Source: DATMYQ01 sp035560935 (GTDB lineage Bacteria > Bacillota > Negativicutes > Sporomusales > Sporomusaceae). From it: a stretch of DNA of 5,366 nucleotides. Each line of letters opens with the position of its first letter. Within the stretch, counting starts at the first letter, position 1. Under the pieces are notes generated by a model. It did no database searches, was not told where the DNA came from, and saw only the letters and a list, made by a program, of their open reading frames with translations. Shown here one piece after another: positions 1 through 5,339 of this stretch. Where the stretch lies: positions 1 to 5,366 of the forward strand of contig DATMYQ010000275.1 in assembly GCA_035560935.1 (NCBI GenBank). Direction: 5' to 3'. Made by a program: the position numbers and the translations under genes.

Positions 1-1
1 A

Positions 2-58
2 TGTATCAAGGCTCTTTCGCGGGTTAAGGAGCTTGAAAGGGATAAGCGGGAGGATTGA
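2..58 (+). CDS. Possible 3' end of an upstream gene (partial)
   Basis: The frame beginning at base 2 stays open for 18 codons and ends at a TGA at 56-58, four bases before the coaX ATG. It would encode a charged, helix-prone tail ending ...ELERDKRED. A stop this close to the next start, overlapping its ribosome-binding site, is typical of coupled operon genes. The competing reading is frame 1, which ends at a TAA at 25-27 after eight codons and leaves a 35-bp gap. In related Firmicutes the gene before coaX is often birA (biotin-protein ligase/repressor), but too little sequence is present to recognise either tail as BirA. That something coding enters from the left is inference; which frame is undecided. 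Confidence 0.3.
   Translation, partial: CIKALSRVKELERDKRED
49..54 (+). promoter_or_regulatory. Ribosome-binding site that fixes the coaX start
   Basis: GGAGGA lies 8 bases before the ATG at 63. The same frame is open upstream to a TTG at 33, but that codon has its AAGGAG only one base away, too close to use. The ATG start also gives the family's usual N-terminus, in which the DxGNTN motif begins at residue 6. Confidence 0.85.
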
Positions 59-62
59 CAAT

Positions 63-827
63 ATGCTATTAGTGTTCGACATTGGGAACACGAACATTGT
101 CCTGGGAGTCTACGACGGGGAAAATCTGACGCATCATTGGCGGATATCCACAGACAAACAAAAGACGGGTGATGAGTACGGGATTTTACTGCATAATCTG
201 TTTGCGTACCGGGGGTTGACCTTACAAGATATCAATGCCATTGTTATTTCCTCAGTGGTACCGCCGCTGGTAGTGCCGCTGGTCCGGATGTGCAAACGCT
301 ATTTTGAAGTGGAGCCTTTGGTTGTTGGTCCGGGTGTCAAAACCGGTATTTCAATAAAATATGAGAATCCACGGGAAGTGGGGGCCGATCGCATTGTCAA
401 TGCGATTGCTGCTTATGATCGATACGGTGGACCGGTGATTGTTGTGGACTTTGGTACGGCTACAACCTTTTGCGTAATTAATCAGAATGGTGACTATCTG
501 GGCGGGGCGATTGCACCCGGCATTGGAATTTCGACCGAGGCATTGTTCCAGCGGGCAGCCAAGCTGCCGCGTATTGAACTGGTGAAACCGAAGCAAGTTA
601 TTTGTCGTAACACGGTCAGCAGCATGCAATCTGGCATTATCTACGGCGCTGTCGGACAAGTGGACGGTATTGTAAAACGGATCAAAGCCGAATTGGGCAG
701 TGAGGCCAAAGTGGTGGCCACCGGTGGGTTGGCCAACCTGATTGCGGAAGCGTCAATTACCATTGACACGGTAGACACTTTCCTGACTTTGGACGGATTG
801 TGCCTGATTTATAAACTGAATCAGTAA
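63..827 (+). CDS. coaX: Type III pantothenate kinase
   Basis: This enzyme phosphorylates pantothenate to 4'-phosphopantothenate, the first step of coenzyme A synthesis, in the cytoplasm. The 254-residue product has the normal length and motif order of the CoaX family, which belongs to the ASKHA (acetate/sugar kinase-Hsc70-actin) fold. The phosphate-binding DIGNTN is at residues 6-11. GADR at 107-110 contains the presumed catalytic base Asp109. VVDFGTATT at 127-135 is the second phosphate motif, and its Asp129 is the likely monovalent-cation ligand. GGAIAPG at 147-153 and the adenosine-motif ATGG at 219-222 complete the set. Type III kinases are known to need K+ or NH4+, to have a high Km for ATP and to resist CoA feedback; that is family knowledge. 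No residue expected for activity is missing. A 186-bp gap with a long hairpin separates it from dusB, so the two may be only partly co-transcribed. Confidence 0.97.
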   Translation: MLLVFDIGNTNIVLGVYDGENLTHHWRISTDKQKTGDEYGILLHNLFAYRGLTLQDINAIVISSVVPPLVVPLVRMCKRYFEVEPLVVGPGVKTGISIKYENPREVGADRIVNAIAAYDRYGGPVIVVDFGTATTFCVINQNGDYLGGAIAPGIGISTEALFQRAAKLPRIELVKPKQVICRNTVSSMQSGIIYGAVGQVDGIVKRIKAELGSEAKVVATGGLANLIAEASITIDTVDTFLTLDGLCLIYKLNQ

Positions 828-900
828 ACGGGTCGATTGATCCTGTGGAAGAGAAATGGGCGGCGTTTTTTTCAGACGCTGGGTTTATACTTTCAGGTAT

Positions 901-960
901 GCAAGAACAAGGCTGCCGAAACAGATGTTACGTCTGGTCCGGCAGCCGCTTTGTTGTTGC
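901..960 (+). terminator. Long imperfect hairpin, possible weak or bidirectional terminator after coaX
   Basis: A core stem GGCTGCCG (911-918) pairs perfectly with CGGCAGCC (940-947). It is capped by a smaller inner stem (CAGA 922-925 with TCTG 933-936). Outside the core, GCAAGAACAA (901-910) pairs with TTGTTGTTGC (951-960) with one G-G mismatch, after a 3-base bulge (948-950). The A-rich left and T-rich right flanks resemble an intrinsic terminator usable on either strand, but the T stretch is interrupted by G and offset by GCT. Efficient termination is therefore uncertain, and a structured leader or RNA-stability element is the alternative. The rest of the 828-1013 gap shows only weak promoter-like matches (TATACT at 886-891 without a good -35). 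Confidence 0.45.
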
Positions 961-968
961 ACGCTGAA

Positions 969-990
969 ACCGGGAAAAATATTTTCCGGT
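969..990 (+). promoter_or_regulatory. Short hairpin just upstream of the dusB ribosome-binding site
   Basis: ACCGGGAAA (969-977) pairs with TTTCCGGT (982-990 region), giving 9 pairs including one G-U and leaving the loop AATA (978-981). It ends about 11 bases before the purine-rich dusB ribosome-binding site that starts at 1002. In the mRNA it would stand directly ahead of the initiation region and could protect the 5' side or tune translation. No T tract follows, so it is not a terminator. Confidence 0.35.
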
Positions 991-1013
991 GGTGAGAAAA
1001 TGAGGGGGGCGCT

Positions 1014-1991
1014 ATGCAAATAGGTGGTATTGTACTGGATAATCCGGTGATTTTGGCGCCAATGGCCGGAGTGAGCGATTTGCCGTTTCGACTGCTGGCC
1101 AAAGAAATGGGTTGTGCGCTGGTTTATTCGGAAATGGTCAGCAATAAAGGATTGCTGTATAAAAATGAACGTACAGCCGATTTGATGCGAATTGATCCAA
1201 AAGAACGCCCCGTAGCCATTCAATTGTTCGGTTCGGAGCCGGCGGGGATGGCTCTGGCAGCACGCCTTGTGGAACAGGCAGGTGCTGACATTATTGATAT
1301 CAATATGGGATGTCCCACACCTAAAATTGTTAAAAACGGTGAAGGATCGGCTTTGATGCGTACGCCGGAATTGGCGCAACGGATTATGGCGAGCGTGGTG
1401 GAAGCGGTCAACATACCGGTAACCGTCAAAATACGCAAGGGCTGGGACGACGCCTCGGTCAATGCGGTTAATATGGCGGTAAGGGCAGAGCAGGCAGGTG
1501 TTGCCGCTGTCAGCATTCATGGCCGGACACGGGAACAATTCTATGCCGGACAGGCGGACTGGGAGATTATCCGGGAAGTAAAAAACGCTGTAAAAATTCC
1601 GGTTATCGGTAACGGGGATGTGCGTGCGCCGGAGGACGCGAAGCGGATGTTGACGCTGACTGGTGTCGATGGCATAATGATAGGGCGGGCGGCACAAGGA
1701 AATCCCTGGATCTTCGGGAGAGTTATTCATTATCTGAGGACGGGAGAAATATTGCCGGGACCGGATTTCAAAGAACGAATCACGATGCTGCGCCGACACT
1801 TGGATATGTTAATGAACTTCAAGGGAGAATATACGGCAATTCGTGAAATGCGCAGCCATGCCGCCTGGTATACCAAAGGTTTACCCCGGTCAGCGGAGCT
1901 GCGGCTTAAGTTTAATCAGGCACTGTGCCGTCAGGACTTTTGTGATATTCTGATGAGGTTCACTGACCAAGGGAACGGGTTGGAGGAATGA
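1014..1991 (+). CDS. dusB: tRNA-dihydrouridine synthase, DusB type
   Basis: This FMN enzyme uses NADPH to reduce specific uridines in the tRNA D-loop to dihydrouridine. The 325-residue product shows an N-terminal TIM barrel followed by a helical tRNA-binding domain from about residue 245. Visible motifs are the FMN-contacting APMAG (15-19), Gln70, DINMGCPTPK (95-104) with catalytic acid Cys100, Lys139 in VKIRKGW, IHGRTREQFY (168-177) with His169, GNGDV (199-203) and the phosphate-binding GIMIGRAAQGNPW (220-232). Length and motif order are those of full-length bacterial DusB. The start ATG follows GAGGGGGG at 1002-1009; the ATG at 1000 is out of frame. The stop codon lies within a few bases of the next start, so the downstream unknown gene is in the same operon. 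Long antisense frames across this gene are composition artefacts. Confidence 0.96.
   Translation: MQIGGIVLDNPVILAPMAGVSDLPFRLLAKEMGCALVYSEMVSNKGLLYKNERTADLMRIDPKERPVAIQLFGSEPAGMALAARLVEQAGADIIDINMGCPTPKIVKNGEGSALMRTPELAQRIMASVVEAVNIPVTVKIRKGWDDASVNAVNMAVRAEQAGVAAVSIHGRTREQFYAGQADWEIIREVKNAVKIPVIGNGDVRAPEDAKRMLTLTGVDGIMIGRAAQGNPWIFGRVIHYLRTGEILPGPDFKERITMLRRHLDMLMNFKGEYTAIREMRSHAAWYTKGLPRSAELRLKFNQALCRQDFCDILMRFTDQGNGLEE
1982..1986 (+). promoter_or_regulatory. Ribosome-binding site for the unknown gene, inside the end of dusB
   Basis: GGAGG lies in the last codons of dusB. It is only one base before the ATG at 1988, whose ATGA overlaps the dusB stop, but seven bases before the ATG at 1994. 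This spacing favours 1994 as the start; a further in-frame ATG at 2000 is 13 bases away and less likely. Its position inside the upstream coding region suggests translational coupling. Confidence 0.65.
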
Positions 1992-1993
1992 AC

Positions 1994-2956
1994 ATGCGAA
2001 TGGCGGTAATGCCGGTGGCCAATGGCGTGCTGGCCAGAACGCAGGGCGGGCGGATTACCGGAATGTTTTTACTGGAGTTTGGCGGCCAACTGCTGATCGA
2101 TGTGGGTGTGGGCAAGGAGATGCTGATCTGTCCCTGGATAGTGGATCTGCAGATATTATATCCGGTGGGGGTTATGGTTCGTATTGTGGATATCTGGGAG
2201 CAGGCCGTTGTGAATGAGAACGGTGAAGAAAATATGGTCTTGCTGGCAACACTGGAAGGCCGTGGACACGTACGCTGGCATACCGTAACTGCTAACGGAA
2301 ATTATTTGTGGTCGAATGACGTGGAAATGATCAATCTGAAAGCCATGCGCAAGGAGTATCCGTCTATATCCGGGGCTGGCTGGACGGCAGAAGGGGGATA
2401 CACGGAATTCCGTGCATCCGACGACATTCCGGTGACGATCTACGGGCATGATTTAGAGACCGGTAAAGAGGTCTGCATTAAAGCCAATTTGGGTGGTCTG
2501 GTCACGCAGGAGCAAGCCCACACATTGGAACACTCTATCATCAGGTCGTTGAATACTTATGGGCTTTGCACCGCGAAAACGCTGGTGGAAGCGATGAAGA
2601 TGGAGACAAATGAACTGAAGCGTTCCGTGGAATTTAGTATCCGTTATACCTTGCCAGAAGCTTTGGGAATTACAGCCAGTGGTGTTTGCGGTAATCCAAT
2701 GACCAATCTGGCGCAAATGTATCTGACGCGAGAATTGATATCCGGCGTCCGGTCGGGACAAAATGTGATGAAATCACTGGAACATGCCCGGCGTGCCACG
2801 ATGTCACAATTGACCGAAGACATGGGTTTAACTATGAAAAAAGGATTACGGGTGCTACAGGGATTGAAGAAAGGCATGGCTCACGACGATACCTTATTAA
2901 AGATAGAAACATACAAACGGGTCATTCAACGGTTTCCATTTGAGCCATGGAATTAA
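1994..2956 (+). CDS. Uncharacterised protein with an HxxEH...C putative metal site
   Basis: I do not recognise this family with certainty. The product from ATG 1994 is 320 residues (322 from the ATG at 1988), has no signal peptide or clear membrane segment and is probably cytoplasmic. Residues 1-170 look beta-rich, with alternating hydrophobics and many Gly, for example LLIDVGVG at 33-40. From about 172 to the end it looks helical. The most striking motif is AHTLEH at 175-180, an inverted metal site HxxEH (His176, Glu179, His180), followed by Cys192 sixteen residues after His176 and by VCGNP with Cys232. HxxEH also occurs in M16 peptidases, LuxS and, as I recall, the C-terminal DUF1998 domain of MrfA/Lhr-like helicases, where a Cys follows at the same distance. 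M16 looks unlikely because no Glu sits about 76 residues downstream, and LuxS is half this length. The gene is coupled to dusB and lies upstream of greA-lysS, hinting at an RNA- or translation-linked role. Function is unassigned. Confidence 0.85.
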   Translation: MRMAVMPVANGVLARTQGGRITGMFLLEFGGQLLIDVGVGKEMLICPWIVDLQILYPVGVMVRIVDIWEQAVVNENGEENMVLLATLEGRGHVRWHTVTANGNYLWSNDVEMINLKAMRKEYPSISGAGWTAEGGYTEFRASDDIPVTIYGHDLETGKEVCIKANLGGLVTQEQAHTLEHSIIRSLNTYGLCTAKTLVEAMKMETNELKRSVEFSIRYTLPEALGITASGVCGNPMTNLAQMYLTRELISGVRSGQNVMKSLEHARRATMSQLTEDMGLTMKKGLRVLQGLKKGMAHDDTLLKIETYKRVIQRFPFEPWN

Positions 2957-3022
2957 TATGGAAAACCGCTAAGGATTCCGCAGGGCAAAGGTGTTTATCT
3001 GGCTGGAATGAGGCAGAAAACA

Positions 3023-3051
3023 TTGACAAATAGGTATTTTATGCCTATAAT
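3023..3051 (+). promoter_or_regulatory. Consensus sigma-A promoter for greA-lysS
   Basis: TTGACA at 3023-3028 and TATAAT at 3046-3051 are both perfect consensus hexamers separated by the optimal 17 bp. Transcription should begin near 3057-3060, giving a greA leader of about 120 nt. It lies 66 bp after the stop of the upstream gene, and no convincing terminator lies between, so read-through from the dusB unit can add to it. Confidence 0.88.
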
Positions 3052-3098
3052 TAATGAAAAATAACGGGCAGTTTACTTGGGGTTCCCGGCGCGATCCT

Positions 3099-3124
3099 CT
3101 TGATACTCAAAGTGTCAAGTTTTT
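3099..3124 (+). terminator. Leader terminator / attenuator upstream of greA
   Basis: CTTGATACT (3099-3107) pairs with AGTGTCAAG (3111-3119) over nine pairs, one of them G-U, around a CAA loop. TTTTT (3120-3124) follows at once. This is the form of an intrinsic terminator, and it lies about 40-65 nt into the predicted leader and 55 bp before the greA start. Because it precedes the gene, it should act as an attenuator or release a short leader RNA of about 65 nt. The stem is only moderately GC-rich and the T tract short, so partial termination is likely. Alternatively the arms could be a DNA operator. Confidence 0.65.
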
Positions 3125-3134
3125 GCTTGGCACT
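3111..3134 (+). promoter_or_regulatory. Alternative hairpin competing with the greA leader terminator
   Basis: AGTGTCAAG (3111-3119), the 3' arm of the leader terminator, can instead pair with CTTGGCACT (3126-3134). This also gives nine pairs with one G-U, around the loop TTTTTG, which holds the terminator's T tract. The two hairpins are mutually exclusive. The arrangement looks like a two-state RNA element, although the alternative arm is transcribed after the T tract, so it may act on processing, translation or DNA binding rather than on termination itself. Confidence 0.45.
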
Positions 3135-3156
3135 ATTTATATTGTTCCAATACAAT
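3127..3156 (+). promoter_or_regulatory. Possible second greA promoter downstream of the attenuator
   Basis: TTGGCA (3127-3132) and TACAAT (3151-3156) are 18 bp apart, each one or two mismatches from consensus. Transcription would start near 3163, at the edge of the AAGGGGAG ribosome-binding site (3163-3170), which leaves a very short leader. It would bypass the attenuator. The match is modest and could be chance in an AT-rich stretch. Confidence 0.3.
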
Positions 3157-3178
3157 TTGTTGAAGGGGAGAATTAAGC

Positions 3179-3661
3179 GTGGTAGAAAAAGAAACGATCT
3201 TAACGGTTGACGGATTAAAGAAAATAGAGAATAAACTGGAGCACTTAAAGTCAATCCGTCGCCGGGAAGTAGCCGAACGGATCAAGCAGGCGATTGAGTT
3301 TGGCGATATCAGCGAGAATTCGGAATATGAGGACGCCAAAAATGAACAGGCGTTTATTGAGGGCGAAATCCTGACACTGGAAAAAATGTTGCGCAATGCC
3401 AAAGTGATTGATGAAGGAGAAATCGGCACCGAAGTGGTAACGCTGGGATCTACGGTGACCTTGAAGGATCTGGAATTCGGTGATGATTTGGAATATGCCA
3501 TTGTTGGTTCGGCGGAAGCGGATCCCAGCGAGTGTAAAATTTCCAATGAGTCGCCCGTGGGCCAGGCTATTTTGGGGCAAAAAGTGGGTAGCGTTGTTGA
3601 AGTGAATGTGCCGGCTGGAATTCTCAAATACGAAATCATTAATATTCAACACCGGCATTAA
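3179..3661 (+). CDS. greA: Transcription elongation factor GreA
   Basis: GreA enters the secondary channel of RNA polymerase and stimulates cleavage of the 3' end of backtracked RNA, so that elongation can resume. The 160-residue product has the normal length. Residues about 8-78 form the N-terminal coiled coil, with the tip motif GDISENSEYEDAKNEQ (42-57) carrying the acidic pair Asp43 and Glu46, which corresponds to the catalytic Asp/Glu of the E. coli protein. The C-terminal FKBP-like domain follows from about 82, including SPVGQAILGQKVG at 125-137. Start is GTG, 8 bases after AAGGGGAG (3163-3170). It has its own consensus promoter and an attenuator-like leader, and lysS follows 52 bp downstream. 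An overlapping ATG frame starting within it at 3606 is only an upstream extension of lysS. Confidence 0.97.
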   Translation: MVEKETILTVDGLKKIENKLEHLKSIRRREVAERIKQAIEFGDISENSEYEDAKNEQAFIEGEILTLEKMLRNAKVIDEGEIGTEVVTLGSTVTLKDLEFGDDLEYAIVGSAEADPSECKISNESPVGQAILGQKVGSVVEVNVPAGILKYEIINIQHRH

Positions 3662-3698
3662 ACGGGAAATTCGGGTAGACCGGATGAATCATGACAAC

Positions 3699-3703
3699 GG
3701 GAG
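3699..3703 (+). promoter_or_regulatory. Ribosome-binding site that fixes the lysS start
   Basis: GGGAG, extended by AG to 3705, lies 10 bases before the ATG at 3714. The in-frame ATG at 3684 has no comparable site and would add ten non-conserved-looking residues; the frame also extends into greA to 3606, which is not credible as a start. Confidence 0.7.
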
Positions 3704-3713
3704 AGAATGGAAT

Positions 3714-5210
3714 ATGGATGAAGTAAATAATCAACCGCCGGAAACAGCGGAGGATCTTAATGAATTAATGCGCGTTCGCCGTGAAAAAATGGCAGCCTTT
3801 GCTGCTAAAGGGATAGAGCCGTTCGGACGGAAATACCAGGCCAGCCATCATGCGGCGGACATTTTGTCTGGGTTTGAACAACTGGAAGGGCAGACGGCGC
3901 GAGTGGCCGGGCGGGTGATGGCCGTCCGGGGTCATGGGAAAGCCAGCTTTGGCGTATTGATGGATATGTCGGGAAAAGTTCAGGTGTATTTCCGGCAGGA
4001 TGTACTCGGTGATGAAGCATATCAACAATTCCAATTGCTGGATATTGGCGACCTTATTGGCGTGGAAGGAGAAATCTTCCGGACGCAGCGCGGCGAAATC
4101 AGCATAAAAGCCGCGCATTTTGAGATTTTAGCCAAGTCTTTACGGCCATTGCCGGAAAAATGGCATGGACTGAAAGATGTTGAAATGCGGTATCGGCAAA
4201 GATATCTGGATTTGATTGTCAACCCAGAAGTGCAAAAAACCTTTGTGTTGCGTAGTAAAACTATTAAAACGATGCGGAAACTACTGGATGAACAGGACTT
4301 CCTGGAAGTAGAAACACCCATGATGCATCCCATCGCCGGTGGTGCGGCAGCGCGACCTTTTGTCACTCATCACAACGCATTGGATATGAAATTATATATG
4401 CGAATTGCCCCGGAATTGTATCTGAAGCGGCTGATCGTCGGCGGCTTTGAAAAAGTGTATGAAATTGGCCGGGTGTTCCGGAATGAAGGAATATCCATTA
4501 AACACAACCCTGAATTCACCATTATGGAACTATATCAGGCGTATGCTGATTACCAGGATGTTATGAAGCTGACGGAGAACTTGATTGCGGGTATTGCTCA
4601 GGAAATTCTGGGTACAACAAAAATCAGTTATCAGGGTCAGGAAATCGATCTGACTCCGCCCTGGACCCGGATGACTATGCCAGAAGCCGTGAAGAAATTT
4701 GCCGGCGAAGATTTTGATCAAGTGGCCACGTTGGAAGAGGCGAAGGCAATTGCTGACCGTCTGCATGTCAAGTATGAAAAGAAAGACGGTATTGGTGGTA
4801 TCTTAAATAACGTATTTGAAGAAGTGGCGGAAAAACACCTGATTCAGCCTACGTTTATTATTGGGCATCCAACAGAAATTTCTCCGTTGGCTAAGCGGAA
4901 CAAGGAAAATCCGGAAATTACCGACCGCTTTGAGGCATTTATCTTTGCCCGCGAACTTGCCAATGGCTTTTCGGAATTAAATGATCCTATTGATCAGGCG
5001 GGGCGTTTCCAAAATCAGGTAGCGCAACGTGAATCCGGTGATGACGAAGCCCATATGATGGATGAAGATTATGTGACCGCACTGGAATATGGCATGCCGC
5101 CGGCTGGTGGATTGGGAATTGGTATTGATCGGTTAGTAATGTTTTTGTCAGATTGTTACTCCATCCGGGATGTGATTTTGTTTCCACATATGCGGCATCG
5201 CGAAGGATAA
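3714..5210 (+). CDS. lysS: Lysyl-tRNA synthetase, class II
   Basis: LysS attaches lysine to tRNA-Lys using ATP, in the cytoplasm, as a homodimer. The 498-residue product matches the usual length of bacterial class II enzymes. After a short acidic leader, the N-terminal OB-fold anticodon-binding domain spans about 60-145 (VAGRVMAVRGHGKASFGVLM at 64-83). The catalytic core follows. Motif 1 ends at FLEVETPMM (197-205, invariant Pro202). Motif 2 is FRNEGISIKHNPEFTIMELY (255-274), whose Arg256 and Glu258 contact ATP and lysine. Motif 3 is GLGIGIDRLVMFL (466-478) with Arg473. GGAAARPFVTHHNALDMKLY at 209-228 and FANG-like ELANGFSELNDP (414-425) are also typical. It is intact. It shares the greA promoter, has no T-box leader of its own in the 52-bp gap and ends before a strong terminator. 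Confidence 0.98.
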   Translation: MDEVNNQPPETAEDLNELMRVRREKMAAFAAKGIEPFGRKYQASHHAADILSGFEQLEGQTARVAGRVMAVRGHGKASFGVLMDMSGKVQVYFRQDVLGDEAYQQFQLLDIGDLIGVEGEIFRTQRGEISIKAAHFEILAKSLRPLPEKWHGLKDVEMRYRQRYLDLIVNPEVQKTFVLRSKTIKTMRKLLDEQDFLEVETPMMHPIAGGAAARPFVTHHNALDMKLYMRIAPELYLKRLIVGGFEKVYEIGRVFRNEGISIKHNPEFTIMELYQAYADYQDVMKLTENLIAGIAQEILGTTKISYQGQEIDLTPPWTRMTMPEAVKKFAGEDFDQVATLEEAKAIADRLHVKYEKKDGIGGILNNVFEEVAEKHLIQPTFIIGHPTEISPLAKRNKENPEITDRFEAFIFARELANGFSELNDPIDQAGRFQNQVAQRESGDDEAHMMDEDYVTALEYGMPPAGGLGIGIDRLVMFLSDCYSIRDVILFPHMRHREG

Positions 5211-5248
5211 TTTCCTTGGCACTGGATGGGTTGTTATCCGTTTTGTTT

Positions 5249-5286
5249 TACCAGGAGATGTACTTAACATCTCCTGGTATTTTTTT
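5249..5286 (+). terminator. Strong intrinsic terminator of the greA-lysS unit
   Basis: TACCAGGAGATG (5249-5260) pairs perfectly with CATCTCCTGGTA (5268-5279), a 12-bp stem with a 7-base loop that can close by one more pair. Seven T (5280-5286) follow. It starts 38 bp after the lysS stop. The opposite strand has no T tract after the stem, so it acts on plus-strand transcription only. Confidence 0.95.
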
Positions 5287-5339
5287 GAAAGAAGGCATAT
5301 GTTTTTTGCCATATTATATGATATTTGCCGTGAAATCGG

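Noticed and set aside
886..891. TATACT as the -10 of a dusB promoter
   Set aside because: No acceptable -35 box is found 16-18 bp upstream and there is no TG extension.
885..1799. Long antisense open frame (304 codons) across dusB and its upstream gap, with similar antisense frames over the other genes
   Set aside because: It lies opposite an unmistakable dusB, has no ribosome-binding site and its protein is rich in Arg, His, Cys and Ser with no recognisable motif, as expected of a shadow of a real gene.
1994..2956. Assigning the unknown gene as an M16 peptidase or LuxS on the strength of HTLEH
   Set aside because: No Glu stands at the expected distance of about 76 residues for M16. The protein is twice the length of LuxS and lacks its other motifs. 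The five-residue motif alone is not enough.
2957..3022. Terminator for the dusB/unknown-gene unit
   Set aside because: Only a weak pairing (ATTCC with GGAAT, large loop) and no T tract are present before the greA promoter, so read-through is likely.
3078..3124. T-box riboswitch for lysS/greA, suggested by GGGGTTCCCGGCGCG followed by a terminator
   Set aside because: The similarity to the conserved T-box sequence is poor, and the promoter at 3023-3051 leaves only about 40 nt before the hairpin, far too little for the specifier stem. The first gene is greA rather than lysS.
3606..3713. N-terminally extended lysS starting within greA
   Set aside because: The ATG at 3714 has the well-placed ribosome-binding site and gives the family length. 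The extension merely reads greA in another frame.
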